From the NCBI GenBank assembly GCA_002284615.2, contig MU070459.1:21762-34214 (forward strand): a stretch of DNA of 12,453 nt. Reading direction: 5' to 3'. The notes below the pieces were generated by a model. The model did no database searches. It had not been told where the DNA came from and saw nothing but the letters and a program-made list of their open reading frames with translations. How positions within the stretch are numbered: position 1 is the first letter of the stretch; the number at the start of each line of letters is the position of its first letter. The translations under genes and the position numbers were made by a program. The stretch comes from Dunaliella salina (lineage: Eukaryota > Chlorophyta > Chlorophyceae > Chlamydomonadales > Dunaliellaceae). Below are positions 1-7,794 of the stretch, piece after piece.

Positions 1-368
1 ACACACACATTTGCATACGAACATGCGCACAAGCTATTTGCATGCCCACCTGCCTAAAACCCCCAGTGATAGAGTAACCACAGCCGAGTAAAGGAGGTGG
101 CTCTTTGTGTCCTTCTTTCTCTGCAGCTGTGCATCTTCCTCCACCAGGACGACGGTGGTGCTGGCCATTCAGGGATCCTTAAGCTATGGGTACAAACATG
201 CATGCGTCAGACAACCGGCAAAAAAAATTGATGCACGTGGTACAAAAGCACGAGTGTTTTAAATCTTTTTGAATTATTCGATACAAATTGCACTAAAATG
301 TTATTAGGAAGGTATGGTGCGGTTCCTCCGTACAGAGTCCTCCACTATTCGGGACGATGAGCAGAACG

Positions 369-698
369 ATGGTAGCGTACCGGAGCTTAGTTTTACAGCA
401 AAGCACACTGAAAACGTTCGCATCCCGTGAGACGGGCGCCAAGGCCGCTTCAGGTAGGTCCAAATTTTGAGTTAGTTCAGTTTGTTAGTTAGTGAACTTC
501 AACAGAACGTTTACCGGTTTCATTACCCGGCCAGCCCTACGTTTGTGGGAGGGTTCGATCATACCACTAGAAGGCCTGGCTGAAGGCCATAACCCAACCC
601 AATGTATACCAACTGAACTTCATTGGTGGAGCTCACTGTTTGCGCCAGCGCTGACTATTGGATTTTTCCTTTATGCATGGTGGTTGTGTCCAGCGTAG
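369..698 (+). CDS. Small probable mitochondrial inner-membrane protein, two exons
   Basis: Exon 1 is 369-453 and ends at a strong donor (CAG|GTAGGT). Its 28 codons read as a mitochondrial-type presequence: start MVAYRSLVLQQSTLK, rich in R, K, S, T and A, with only one acidic residue. Two acceptors keep the same frame: after 492 (39-nt intron) or after 534 (81-nt intron); the longer intron is more usual in size and has a better pyrimidine tract. Exon 2 ends at TAG 696-698. The protein would be 82-96 residues, with one C-terminal hydrophobic segment after WWSSLFAPALTIGFFLYAWW, so one membrane span near the C-terminus. This build (presequence, short soluble part, one span) is typical of small accessory subunits of respiratory complexes or ATP synthase, but I do not recognise the family. 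Exon structure and targeting are inferred. Confidence 0.55.
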
Positions 699-956
699 AC
701 TTTTACTTTTGACCGTGTGAAGGTACATGTTCTCTGGGGCCCCTTCCCGCTGCAAAGGCTGCACAATAGCAAGGGCGCTGCGCGCCGGTCCAAATTTCGC
801 TTTCAATTTTTTGGGTCCTCCATTTCCCTTTCACCGTGGACGCCCCCATACCACCCACTGCACCCCATCCTCTTTGGCCATCCATGGATATTATGTTGGC
901 TGGTGAGGACCAGTCACAGGCCGATCAGTCAAACAATCTGGCTGAAGGTCCCCAAA

Positions 957-1028
957 TGTAAATGTAAATCTAAATCTTTGGCCATCCGCCATAAAAGAAA
1001 CACCATAATATGTTTAAATAATATGTAA
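957..1028 (+). promoter_or_regulatory. Cluster of three TGTAA poly(A) signals
   Basis: TGTAA occurs at 957-961, 963-967 and 1024-1028. TGTAA is the established poly(A) signal of volvocalean green algae. The cluster lies 260-330 bases after the stop of the preceding plus-strand gene, a plausible 3' UTR length. No other TGTAA lies between that stop and 957. Confidence 0.4.
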
Positions 1029-1029
1029 C

Positions 1030-2380
1030 TAAACAGTACTACCCGCTGTGTGTGATTGCCGCAATTCTCGACCCCATGCTCCATGCTCCTCGTCGGTCGC
1101 CAAATCATCATGATTTTGCGATGATCCTCCGGGAGATAGGAATGGACCGGCACGAATCCATGCTGTTTGAAGAGGAGCTCAAGTGAAAAGGGCCTCACTC
1201 CACCCTTGTCCGCCCTCCATGCGCACAGACAGCCACAGAATCCGACCCGCACCGTCCTCCACAAAACTCAATATTCTTGTAAAAACCAGGCTGGAATATA
1301 TGCCCGCAAAGTCTTATGAGCAGGCGCGGCCGGGCCGCGGCGCTTTTCCCGTCCAAAATCCGTACAAACCGATTCGGTTGATTCTGGGACATCACGAACT
1401 TCTTAGAAATTTGGGTATTTCGAGCAAAAAGCACACCATATGTGCATTATGATGGCAGATCTCCAGCACAGGCATGAGTGATGCCAACAGCATGGAGTGT
1501 CATTGTCTGACAAGCTGGCTCAATTGCGCAATGCATTTGTCGGTCTCCCCTGCACAGCACAACCATGTCCTAGAGTCTACAGATTGGCTAAATGATAATA
1601 AATTCATGTCATCCAAAATTCGACGAATGTACCAAATCTTGGGTCCGGAAAAAAACAGGCTGTCTCTCAACATTTGACACCACAAGTCTCCTGAAGTACG
1701 AATCAGGCACCCCTGGTTTGATAATCCCTGCTAATTAGGTCGAAATAAGTGGAAAAAAACATCAAACCCAGCCTCTCCTTGCTCCATACAAAAAAAGGTA
1801 AGATCAATGAATGGCAGGCTAAACCATGCATGCATTCACTCCACACAATCAGGAGTGTAGGATTCGTCATTGAGGCAACAGACGAAAAAAACTTTCTTTA
1901 TACTAGGAAGAGATTGTAACAGTATCTTCCCCATCTACAACGAGTGGGCTTTCTTTCAGCCGAAAGAACCACTGAGAAAAAATTCTACACACAAACCCTC
2001 ACCGGGAACAGCTTGGGAGGTTTGGGCAGAGAGGTTAGAAGCTATAGACCCCTGTGGGTCTACAGAGTTTTAGACCTACTCCCTGGTAGGACACGAACAA
2101 CAAGGAGGCAAAAAAACCATGCACAAGCTTAACAATGCAGAGGTCAAGCTCTCAAAATCCAGCGGACCAAAGCCCCCAAGTGCGTGCTGTGTCTAAACGC
2201 TTGCCTTTATTGCGCTGGAATCAATTTTGCGGAAATGCACACATGTAAGGCCTTCGAAAGCATGCATTTCTTTTTACTGCAATCCTTTGCCTCCCTGCTT
2301 CCTGCTTCTTGCAAGACGAGATCATGCGGCCACCATCCTTGCAACTCCCCTACTCATAAAAACCTCACACTCCTGAATGC
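1030..2380. other. No supportable gene; small hairpins only
   Basis: Open frames here are short, overlap each other on both strands and lack paired splice signals. Visible structure is limited to short inverted repeats: CGCGGCC/GGCCGCG around 1325-1340, GGAAGA/TCTTCC around 1907-1930, TTCTTTC/GAAAGAA around 1952-1968, and TAGACCC-CTGT-GGGTCTA at 2045-2062. None belongs to a recognisable RNA gene. Confidence 0.4.
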
Positions 2381-2399
2381 AGCACTGCACCACTCATCC

Positions 2400-2535
2400 A
2401 TTGCTCATACTTGCGCACATCACACAACATTGCAGCACTACTTGACTCACACAACATTGCGATGTTCTGTGATGTCAAGACAGCACTACTTGACATCACA
2501 CAACATCACGCAACATCGCAGCACTGCTTGACATC
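2400..2535. repeat. Diverged short repeats with a 19-bp inverted pair
   Basis: The motif GCAGCACTACTTGAC, followed by CACACAACAT, recurs about three times with small changes (near 2430, 2480 and 2518). One copy is inverted: 2461-2479 (GATGTTCTGTGATGTCAAG) pairs with 2489-2507 with one mismatch and a 9-base loop. This could fold as a hairpin in DNA or RNA. I see no link to a known element family. Confidence 0.55.
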
Positions 2536-2610
2536 CTTCAGGCACTCTCCCCTCGATCTAGCACAGCTAGCCTAGTTCTGCGCTGTACAGACAGCACACC
2601 TGACATTCAA

Positions 2611-2615
2611 TTACA
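2611..2615 (-). promoter_or_regulatory. TGTAA poly(A) signal of the minus-strand gene
   Basis: On the minus strand TGTAA (plus TTACA, 2611-2615) begins 34 bases after the TGA at 2650-2652. The spacing and the algal signal support the call that 2650 is a real gene end. Confidence 0.55.
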
Positions 2616-2649
2616 CTGTTGAGATTTCTACACTTTCAGCCAGCTTCTC

Positions 2650-3170
2650 TCACTGATCTTCCCCGCCGCTGCTGCTACTGCTTTTGTTCCCTTTCTTAAG
2701 TGGCCCCCCAAACTGTCTGTGGTGGTTCATCTGTTCCTGCAGAAGACAGGATTTCATTTATTTTCATTTGTGCACTCTGCAATTCACTGCAAGCAATGTG
2801 CATACAGAAAACCATGTGAACTGGAAGAGAAAGTCATTGGTCACGCCAAATGGCAGGTTCTTAGGGTCTAGCTTAACCAATCTGTTCCTGGAATGCTGCT
2901 CCTACAAATACAAACAGTTAAGGTCACTCTCTTCAAGTTTTCAATCCAAGGTGTGAAACCCTGTCTGACCATGCTCAAATCCAGGCTGCCTGTGAGAAAT
3001 TCCCACCTTCAAGAACATTTCATCACTCTTGTAGAGGCTCAGGCCGTTCTGTGAGCCCTCCTGCCTCTTTGAATGTGCGTCTGTCTCTGATGTGCGCCTG
3101 GAATACCCCTGCTGCTCAAAATGCCGGAGCTGAACACTGGGAGGGAGCGGAGGCAAGTGCTTGAGCACAT
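2650..3170 (-). CDS. Unrecognised protein, last three exons (5' part not found)
   Basis: Three exons chain in frame on the minus strand. Exon a (3170-3007, 164 nt) follows a very strong acceptor, a T-rich run ending TTTTGCAG, and ends AAG|GTGGGA. Exon b (2901-2806, 96 nt) lies between TTTGTAG and |GTATGC. Exon c (2736-2650) follows TCTTCTGCAG and ends at TGA. Entry phase is 1, then 0, 0. The encoded tail of about 115 residues is polar. It has a Pro-rich stretch (LKHLPPLPPSVQLRHFEQQG), then SLYKSDEMFLK, then LDPKNLPFGVTNDFLFQFTW, and ends in a low-complexity basic and serine tail (GPLKKGNKSSSSSGGEDQ). I do not recognise the family. The upstream exons should lie above 3170; the TRIM element at 3472 may sit in the preceding intron. 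Exon b could instead end earlier. Confidence 0.5.
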
Positions 3171-3471
3171 CTGCAAAAAAAACAAAGAGAGAAAACAGAA
3201 AAGAGGAAGAATGCACGAGCACATCAACAGGTAGGCATTGAGCGCTGAGTGAACATGAGGGCATTAGAGCACAACATCCTTGAGTGGATGGGAAGGCGCA
3301 CAGGACCAAAATGCACAGCGCATGAACAGGAAAAAAAGAGGAAAGAAAAACTATGCTGGCAGATAAGCTCTTCCTATATCAATTTAAGGAAAAGGAGACA
3401 CATTTGCTCATAGAGAACCGCGAGTCCCCTCCAACACAAAATTTGAGTCAGGACAGGCTAATGGGGATCTG

Positions 3472-3561
3472 TGTAACGGGGAAGGCAACTGAGTCACGAA
3501 AAGCGTAGTCACTGCGCAACGATGATTCTTAGGCCCATTGCCAAGTACTTACACCGCTACA
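3472..3561 (-). repeat. TRIM LTR (3' LTR in element orientation)
   Basis: This 90-bp repeat differs from its partner at three transitions (T/C near 3494 and 3513, C/T near 3534). That low divergence indicates a fairly recent insertion. ATCTG immediately precedes it. Confidence 0.88.
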
Positions 3562-3572
3562 TTATCCCCCCC
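3562..3572 (-). other. Candidate polypurine tract of the TRIM
   Basis: Minus-strand GGGGGGGATAA abuts the 3' LTR, where plus-strand priming of an LTR element starts. It is purine apart from one T. Confidence 0.65.
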
Positions 3573-3688
3573 GTTGATGCGAACTGTCCTCAGGAGCGAA
3601 AGACAATGTACAGGAAGTACCCCAAGTGTGAATGCGAATACGAATGCGAACGAAAGCCGAATGCGCCCTGTGCGAATCGAACCTGGGA

Positions 3689-3700
3689 GCTTCGCTACCA
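3689..3700 (-). other. Candidate primer-binding site of the TRIM
   Basis: On the minus strand TGGTAGCGAAGC starts two bases inside the 5' LTR. Similarity to the complement of plant-type initiator-Met tRNA seems to continue with CCAGGTTCGAT (iMet: CCAGGTTTCGAT), allowing a three-base insertion. The extended match is judged by eye. Confidence 0.6.
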
Positions 3701-3702
3701 AA

Positions 3703-3792
3703 TGTAACGGGGAAGGCAACTGAGCCACGAAAAGCGTAGTCACCGCGCAACGATGATTCTTAGGTCCATTGCCAAGTACTTACACCGCTACA
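3703..3792 (-). repeat. TRIM LTR (5' LTR in element orientation)
   Basis: This is the partner of the 90-bp repeat beginning at 3472. ATCTG follows it directly. Both copies end in short imperfect inverted repeats (TGTAACGG and CCGCTACA), as LTRs do. Confidence 0.88.
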
Positions 3793-4030
3793 ATCTGGAG
3801 GGTTATTAGGAGCAACTGGCTCTAGAACCTGGCTGTGATAAGTATTCTCATTTTCGACAGAAGGACGTGTGGATTATAGTTTATGGGCATATTGAACAGA
3901 ACGAGCATGGAGGTTGCTCAGTGTAATTAGTTCGACCAAAACCCAGGAGAATAGGGTCACTTAAACAGTGTAGCAGATGTAAGGTGCACCAACAACTTGA
4001 GACAATCAAGGATGAGCAGACAAGAGCGTA

Positions 4031-4327
4031 CTAGACAAAGGATAGCGGATGAGCGGAATGGACAGAGGAGTGAGGATGACGGGACCAGACAGAGCTTGCA
4101 GTTTTGTCAAGTACGCATCCATCTGAGGTACTTGTAAAAAAAGGTAACTCTGCAAATTCGAAGTCCACAGCAAATTGTTGATCATTGCCTCCCATAAGCT
4201 TCCAAAGCACTGAATGAACACCTTTGGTGTAGTTGGGTTGCCAAAGGACCTGGCTGAAGGTCAACCCCATTGCATCCATAGTAAGCCTCAGTGCAGCAGT
4301 TGAGTCGGAACAGCATGGCCCCTGCAC
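4031..4327 (-). CDS. Possible minus-strand exon(s), hypothetical
   Basis: A 98-codon frame is open on the minus strand with composition more protein-like than the surroundings (for example MDAMGLTFSQVLWQPNYTKG and QQFAVDFEFAELPFF). An acceptor-like GTGCAG lies at its upstream edge, about 12 bases inside the hAT insertion point, so the transposon may have landed in an intron next to this exon. A second minus frame overlaps it for 71 codons, so the frame is uncertain. It could be an upstream exon of the gene ending at 2650, but I could not join the two in phase. No family recognised. Confidence 0.2.
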   Translation of the reverse strand: MQGPCCSDSTAALRLTMDAMGLTFSQVLWQPNYTKGVHSVLWKLMGGNDQQFAVDFEFAELPFFTSTSDGCVLDKTASSVWSRHPHSSVHSAHPLSFV

Positions 4328-4339
4328 TTAATTCTAGAG

Positions 4340-4361
4340 TAGGGTTCGCACAAATGTTATA
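4340..4361 (+). repeat. hAT left terminal inverted repeat
   Basis: The first 15 bases (TAGGGTTCGCACAAA) match the right end perfectly, and 19 of 22 match overall. TTCTAGAG immediately precedes it. Confidence 0.87.
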
Positions 4362-4527
4362 GTTGTATATAACCTTAAATTTATAACATAAGTATACAAA
4401 CCGTATATTTAAGTTTGGATCTTGTCATGTTATATGTTATAAAGTCATATGTTATAATAACGTTACAAATAAGGTTATATAATGTTATATTTGAAGAACT
4501 TCACACTGAAGTTTCACAACTTTGTAA

Positions 4528-4937
4528 TTGCAATCCTTTCAGTTTCGTGACTGTGAGGTGCCCAGTCTATTGATTAGGATGAGTAAATTTGGAAGTGGTG
4601 CTGAGGCAGGTTTGGGTGACGAGGGAGAGGTGGAGGATGAAGAAGAAGAGGCCAGGGAGGACAGGGAGAAATTTGAGGCGCATGAAAGTGCAGCACAGCT
4701 TAGGCAAGCTAAGCTGAGCTCTATGTCCAGTGGCGGGAGAGGCTGCGCTAGTATTGGGCATGGTTGAAGCCTGTGTTGATGAGGAAAGGCCCAGGCAAGC
4801 CTTTGCAGTGCTGGCTGGTGTGCAACAGGGGCAGGGAGGCAGTGTGTGGGAAGGACCTGACCAGTGACAATCCTGTCAAGTCTGCCAGGGACCACTACAC
4901 ATGGGGTGGAGTCATGCTCTCTCACAGATCTGGATGA
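4528..4937 (+). pseudogene. Possible hAT transposase N-terminal remnant
   Basis: Two plus-strand frames overlap inside the hAT element. 4528-4767 encodes an acidic peptide with the run EGEVEDEEEEAREDREKFEA and could be read as an N-terminal region. 4752-4937, in another frame, encodes a stretch containing CWLVCNRG and CGKDLTSDNPVKSARDHY. The order of cysteines, the LTS-NP motif and a final RDH resemble the BED-type zinc finger that opens many hAT transposases, although the usual closing cysteine or histidine is not obvious. A frameshift between the two frames would explain a dead remnant. The catalytic core and the C-terminal hATC dimerisation domain are absent. The family link is by eye and tentative. 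Confidence 0.3.
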
Positions 4938-5306
4938 TGACATTGGTGCGCTTGATGAATAGGCTGTAGACACATGCTGAGTGCAAGCAAGCAGAGTGTG
5001 ATTTTGGTCAGGACATGCGTAGAATGCAGGGCTAGGAGAGTGTGAAGTTGTGCAGGAATGATGGCTTGAGAAAAGGATGTTTTACGTGCTTGGCGCAAAC
5101 TCTGAATTTCAGACACTCTTTTTTAGCCACCATCTCATTTTTTGCTCGAAGTAAATTGGGTTAACGGTCTCTACTCATTGAGAGCTATCCAGTGACACCC
5201 TTAAAGTTGTGATTTGCTGAACTTGAAACCTGAGTATATAACGTTCATAACATTTATAACGTTAAATAACGATATGTACGGGTTACATAACGTGAAACCA
5301 TTTCGC

Positions 5307-5328
5307 CACAACGTTTGTGCGAACCCTA
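5307..5328 (-). repeat. hAT right terminal inverted repeat
   Basis: Complement of the left end, with transitions at three positions. It is followed directly by TTCTAGAG, the second target-site copy. Confidence 0.87.
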
Positions 5329-5336
5329 TTCTAGAG

Positions 5337-6118
5337 CCATAAAAAACACGTTGATGGTCCCAAAGGCAGCACCCTTAAAACGCCCTTACTGGTTCCACTT
5401 GGTAACACTGAGTGCTTCTGGACTGACCTGGCGGTGGGAGGGGCTGTTTGGGCAACTGATAGGAGGAGGGCATGACACAACCACGCTTGCTTGCCTGCAC
5501 ATAGTAACCAAGTGCTGCAAAACTTTATGGCTGAACGCTTAAACCCCATTGTAATCCTTGTCACCAGGTGTTGGGCTTTGAACTCACCGTACAGAGCGCC
5601 TTCTGTGCTGCCTTCCCTTTACCTCTGCCTGACAGAGATAGCTGCTGGTCAACAGCGCACCACGCAGGTGCTCGAGGTTCCAAACCCTTCCCTCCTCTTC
5701 CCCACTCCTCCTCTCCATTTAAATCCTTACACAAATCAAACACGCTTCCAGAACGTGAAACGCAATTAAGTCGAATTGTGAGGTGCCCAGGAGGCCGATG
5801 TGACACCTTGTAAGGACCATTCTCAGTATGCCACCAAGTTCTAACAATGCGCGGGATTTGGGAAGTAAACTAGAAATTTCCAGGCGAGTAAAACTTAGCT
5901 TAATTACTTTCCTTTTGAACTTCAATTTTACATGTATACCCAGCATTTGGTCTGCATTTGAGCCTCATTTGAAGCAATATGTGGGCCCAACAGAGCTTGG
6001 CACTGGTCTTACTCATTTTCAATTGATATGTCTATCTCATGATCGCCTGAACTGGTTACAGACACCTTTCCTGCTTCAGCTAATCTATCCTACAAAGATA
6101 TTCACATTTGTGAACCCT
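5337..6118. other. No supportable gene between hAT element and tandem repeat
   Basis: Both strands hold medium-length open frames that overlap and lack convincing splice pairs. The best fragment is on the minus strand around 5735-5585, where a frame runs into possible donors (GCAGAG|GTAAAG and ACG|GTGAGT), but no upstream or downstream partner exon could be joined. Treated as intergenic or intronic. Confidence 0.35.
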
Positions 6119-6279
6119 CTTCCTTTCTCTCCTTTCCTGTCAGTCCTCAGTCTGAATTTCAGTTTGCCAGCTTTTGAGTCTCGATAAATCCAGGAGACAT
6201 AGAATCCATGAAGATGAATTAAACTCCACCAGTTCTATTCCACTTGGATTTTGCGTCACAAGAGATCAAGAACTTACAG

Positions 6280-6282
<3 letters not shown>

Positions 6283-6349
<67 letters not shown>
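6283..6349. repeat. (CA)33 microsatellite
   Basis: Uninterrupted CA dinucleotides for 67 bases at the end of the first tandem unit. Confidence 0.97.
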
Positions 6350-6351
<2 letters not shown>

Positions 6352-6519
6352 TCCCTTCCTCTGCTTTCCTGTCAGCAGCTAACTGTCTTGGCTGTGATTT
6401 AAAAACTTCGTTGCCTTGATAAAATCCAGGAGACATAGAAGACATGAAGGAAGTCAAATTCCACCGGCTTTGTTCATTCCAAGTCTTCGTTGCACAATCG
6501 ACCAAGCACGAATTCACAG

Positions 6520-6562
6520 GCACCCACCCACATACCTTACCCCCCCCCCACCCACACACACA
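6520..6562. repeat. Short CCCA / poly-C / CA repeat
   Basis: CACCCACCCACATACC, then a run of 10 C's, then CCCACACACACA. This is the counterpart, in the second tandem unit, of the long CA repeat. Confidence 0.8.
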
Positions 6563-6841
6563 GCCCTTCACTGACAGCCATCCCTGCACCCTGCTTTTCC
6601 TGTCCAATCAGCTATTTCTTTGGACAAAACAAAGCCTGATTCAAGGAGTGGCCAGGAAGCCAGCACGCGGATCCACGCAAATTTTTTTTCCAGTGTTTGC
6701 CAATGTGTCAGTCCTACACACTCACATTGGTGGCATTGGAGGTCCTCCTCCACAGCAAGGCAGGCAATCACCCAGCTTGCAAGGCCAAATGGCATTTGCA
6801 GTGAGCTTCATATGTTCTCAAACGGCACACATCCTCTGCCC

Positions 6842-7553
6842 TCATGTATCAGAATCTTTTTCCTGATCACTGGCAAAGTCGCCCACCTGGTAAAGCCATT
6901 TAGCAGCCTCGTGGACATTGGGCTCACACCCGTAACCGTTCATGAGCATGGACCCCACCATGCCCATCTGTACTGGATCCGCCTCGTACATGGATGCGCA
7001 CACAGCCTGCATGACACAGAACAATGGACAGCCTCTTCTTACACAGGAGGCACACATTTCAGCAAGATTTGGGCTGACCATTGTCCTACTCCTACAGCAC
7101 ATCCACGAGGCTCATCATCAGGGCAAAATAACAAATGGCAAAATGAGGCACTCTTGTTGGGGCTCTAACTTAAGAGTCTAAGCTCTGTTTCATAGGTACA
7201 CTTACCAGTAATGCGGTGATGGAAGCAGCTTTGTAGATGCACACCACAGCAACATTCAGAGCGCCCCAAAACTGGAGTAGTTCATTTCCCTGATGGCAGG
7301 GCCTTAATGCCTCGTCTCCACCATCACATCTCACACACCTCCTTGAACCATCTCCCTTGGCACTCTTCAATCTGCTCACTCAGCTTCCTGATGGATGAGG
7401 AGTGAGGAAAGCAACGCAGAAAAATTGATAAAGTGTGAATGCTCTATCAGAGCGCACATTGCTGTGTGCAATGCAGCATGCATTGATGCATGCATGCCTG
7501 TGCTTCCTGCACTGAATCCCCTGCCTTCGTTTGGGCTCTCCTTCCTTTGACAT
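6842..7553 (-). CDS. Short Sel1-like repeat protein, four exons
   Basis: Exons on the minus strand: 7553-7513 (ATG start, donor GTGCAG), 7387-7339 (acceptor CCATCAG), 7271-7206 (acceptor CTCCAG, donor GTAAGT) and 7006 to the TGA at 6842 (acceptor CATGCAG). All joins keep one frame (41, 49, 66 and 165 nt), giving 106 residues. The charged N-terminus (MSKEGEPKRRQ) is followed by an amphipathic stretch (FWGALNVAVVCIYKAA). Next comes a clear Sel1-type helical repeat: DPVQMGMVGSMLMNGYGC, then an A-A-x-W-L ending, with the expected G-Y-G turn. Sel1 repeats form alpha-solenoids that bind partner proteins. With one recognisable repeat this is a small adaptor-like protein; the partner is unknown. A donor-like AG|GTGGGC at 6887/6886 leaves open that it splices onward instead of stopping at 6842. 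It diverges from BOP1 across a 241-bp gap. Confidence 0.55.
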
Positions 7554-7794
7554 GGCTCCTTTGCTAGCTAGATATGCAATGCTGGAGCTTCATGGGTTGC
7601 TCCTGCCTGAGCTCGTCACTAATTATGATACAAAACAGCGTTCGCACAAAATGGAGAACTCATAAAATATTTATACTTCGGCTTACATCTGTCAAGAATT
7701 TCATAAATGCTTTTGTGTCCCTCCTTCCTTTTCCTCCTTTGATGTTGCCTCCTCGCGTCCAAGCAGCTGAGTGTTTCCGAGGTTGAAGGACATC
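7554..7794. promoter_or_regulatory. Short divergent intergenic region (shared promoter candidate)
   Basis: Only 241 bp separate the start codons of the Sel1-like gene (-) and BOP1 (+), so this must hold both 5' UTRs and promoters. It contains an AT-rich TAAAATATTTATA stretch (7663-7675) and the 11-mer GTTCGCACAAA (7640-7650), which is also found in the hAT ends. No defined transcription-factor site is recognised. Confidence 0.4.

Larger units (their letters stand above)
3472..3792 (-). mobile_element. TRIM-type miniature LTR retrotransposon, complete
   Basis: Two 90-bp direct repeats (3472-3561 and 3703-3792, 87/90 identical) begin TGTA and end TACA, so they have the TG...CA ends of LTRs. 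They flank 141 bp of internal DNA. The 5-bp target duplication ATCTG is perfect (3467-3471 and 3793-3797). Read on the minus strand, the 5' LTR is followed after two bases by TGGTAGCGAAGC, which matches 9 of 12 bases of the initiator-Met tRNA primer site TGGTATCAGAGC. Just before the 3' LTR is the purine tract GGGGGGGATAA. At 321 bp with no room for gag-pol, this is the TRIM architecture; it would need enzymes from another element. The internal part also holds an imperfect GAATGC/GAATAC hexamer run. Confidence 0.88.
4340..5328. mobile_element. hAT-like DNA transposon, 989 bp, probably non-autonomous
   Basis: The ends are inverted repeats: TAGGGTTCGCACAAA at 4340 and its complement ending at 5328. 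With three mismatches, all transitions, the match extends to about 22 bp. The perfect 8-bp flanking duplication TTCTAGAG (4332-4339 and 5329-5336) and a terminal sequence fitting YARNG are hallmarks of the hAT superfamily. Both subterminal zones (about 160 and 100 bp) are AT-rich and carry at least ten GTTATA/TATAAC hexamers, the usual form of hAT transposase binding sites. The middle (about 4530-5110) is less AT-rich and possibly holds degraded transposase N-terminal sequence, but 989 bp is too short for a working hAT transposase. Confidence 0.87.
6119..6625. repeat. Diverged tandem duplication, about 236-bp period
   Basis: The 17-mer ATCCAGGAGACATAGAA occurs at 6188 and 6424 inside longer similar blocks. 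Each unit begins with a CTTTCCTGTCAG-like stretch (near 6132 and 6365, and a third partial start TTTTCCTGTCCAATCAG near 6595), passes through the 17-mer and a block ending ACAGGC, and finishes in a CA- or C-rich simple repeat. So the simple repeat is part of the duplicated unit, long in copy 1 and interrupted in copy 2. Similarity is moderate, which points to an old duplication. Confidence 0.6.

Noticed and set aside
127..232. Possible plus-strand exon after a strong acceptor (CTTTCTCTGCAG) encoding LCIFLHQDDGGAGHSGILKL
   Set aside because: Good acceptor but no partner exon in the window, two frames open, no family recognised; could be the last exon of a gene to the left.
951..975. CCCAAATGTAAATGTAAATC resembling the TRIM hexamer run or a telomere-like repeat
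   Set aside because: No LTRs nearby and the period is too short and irregular; only its TGTAA content is used here.
3670..3692. tRNA-like T-arm (GGTTCGATTCG, minus strand), possible SINE or tRNA gene
   Set aside because: No A box or cloverleaf; better explained as extended primer-site similarity within the TRIM.
3522..3743. Overlapping 60-codon open frames on both strands, with a Cys/Glu alternating peptide
   Set aside because: They lie inside the TRIM and come from its GAATGC hexamer run; TRIMs are non-coding.
5585..5806. Minus-strand frame ending at GTGAGT-like donors
   Set aside because: No joinable partner exon and two competing frames.
7640..7650. GTTCGCACAAA identical to part of the hAT terminal repeat
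   Set aside because: Eleven bases without the TAGG start, partner end or target duplication; too short to call an element relic.
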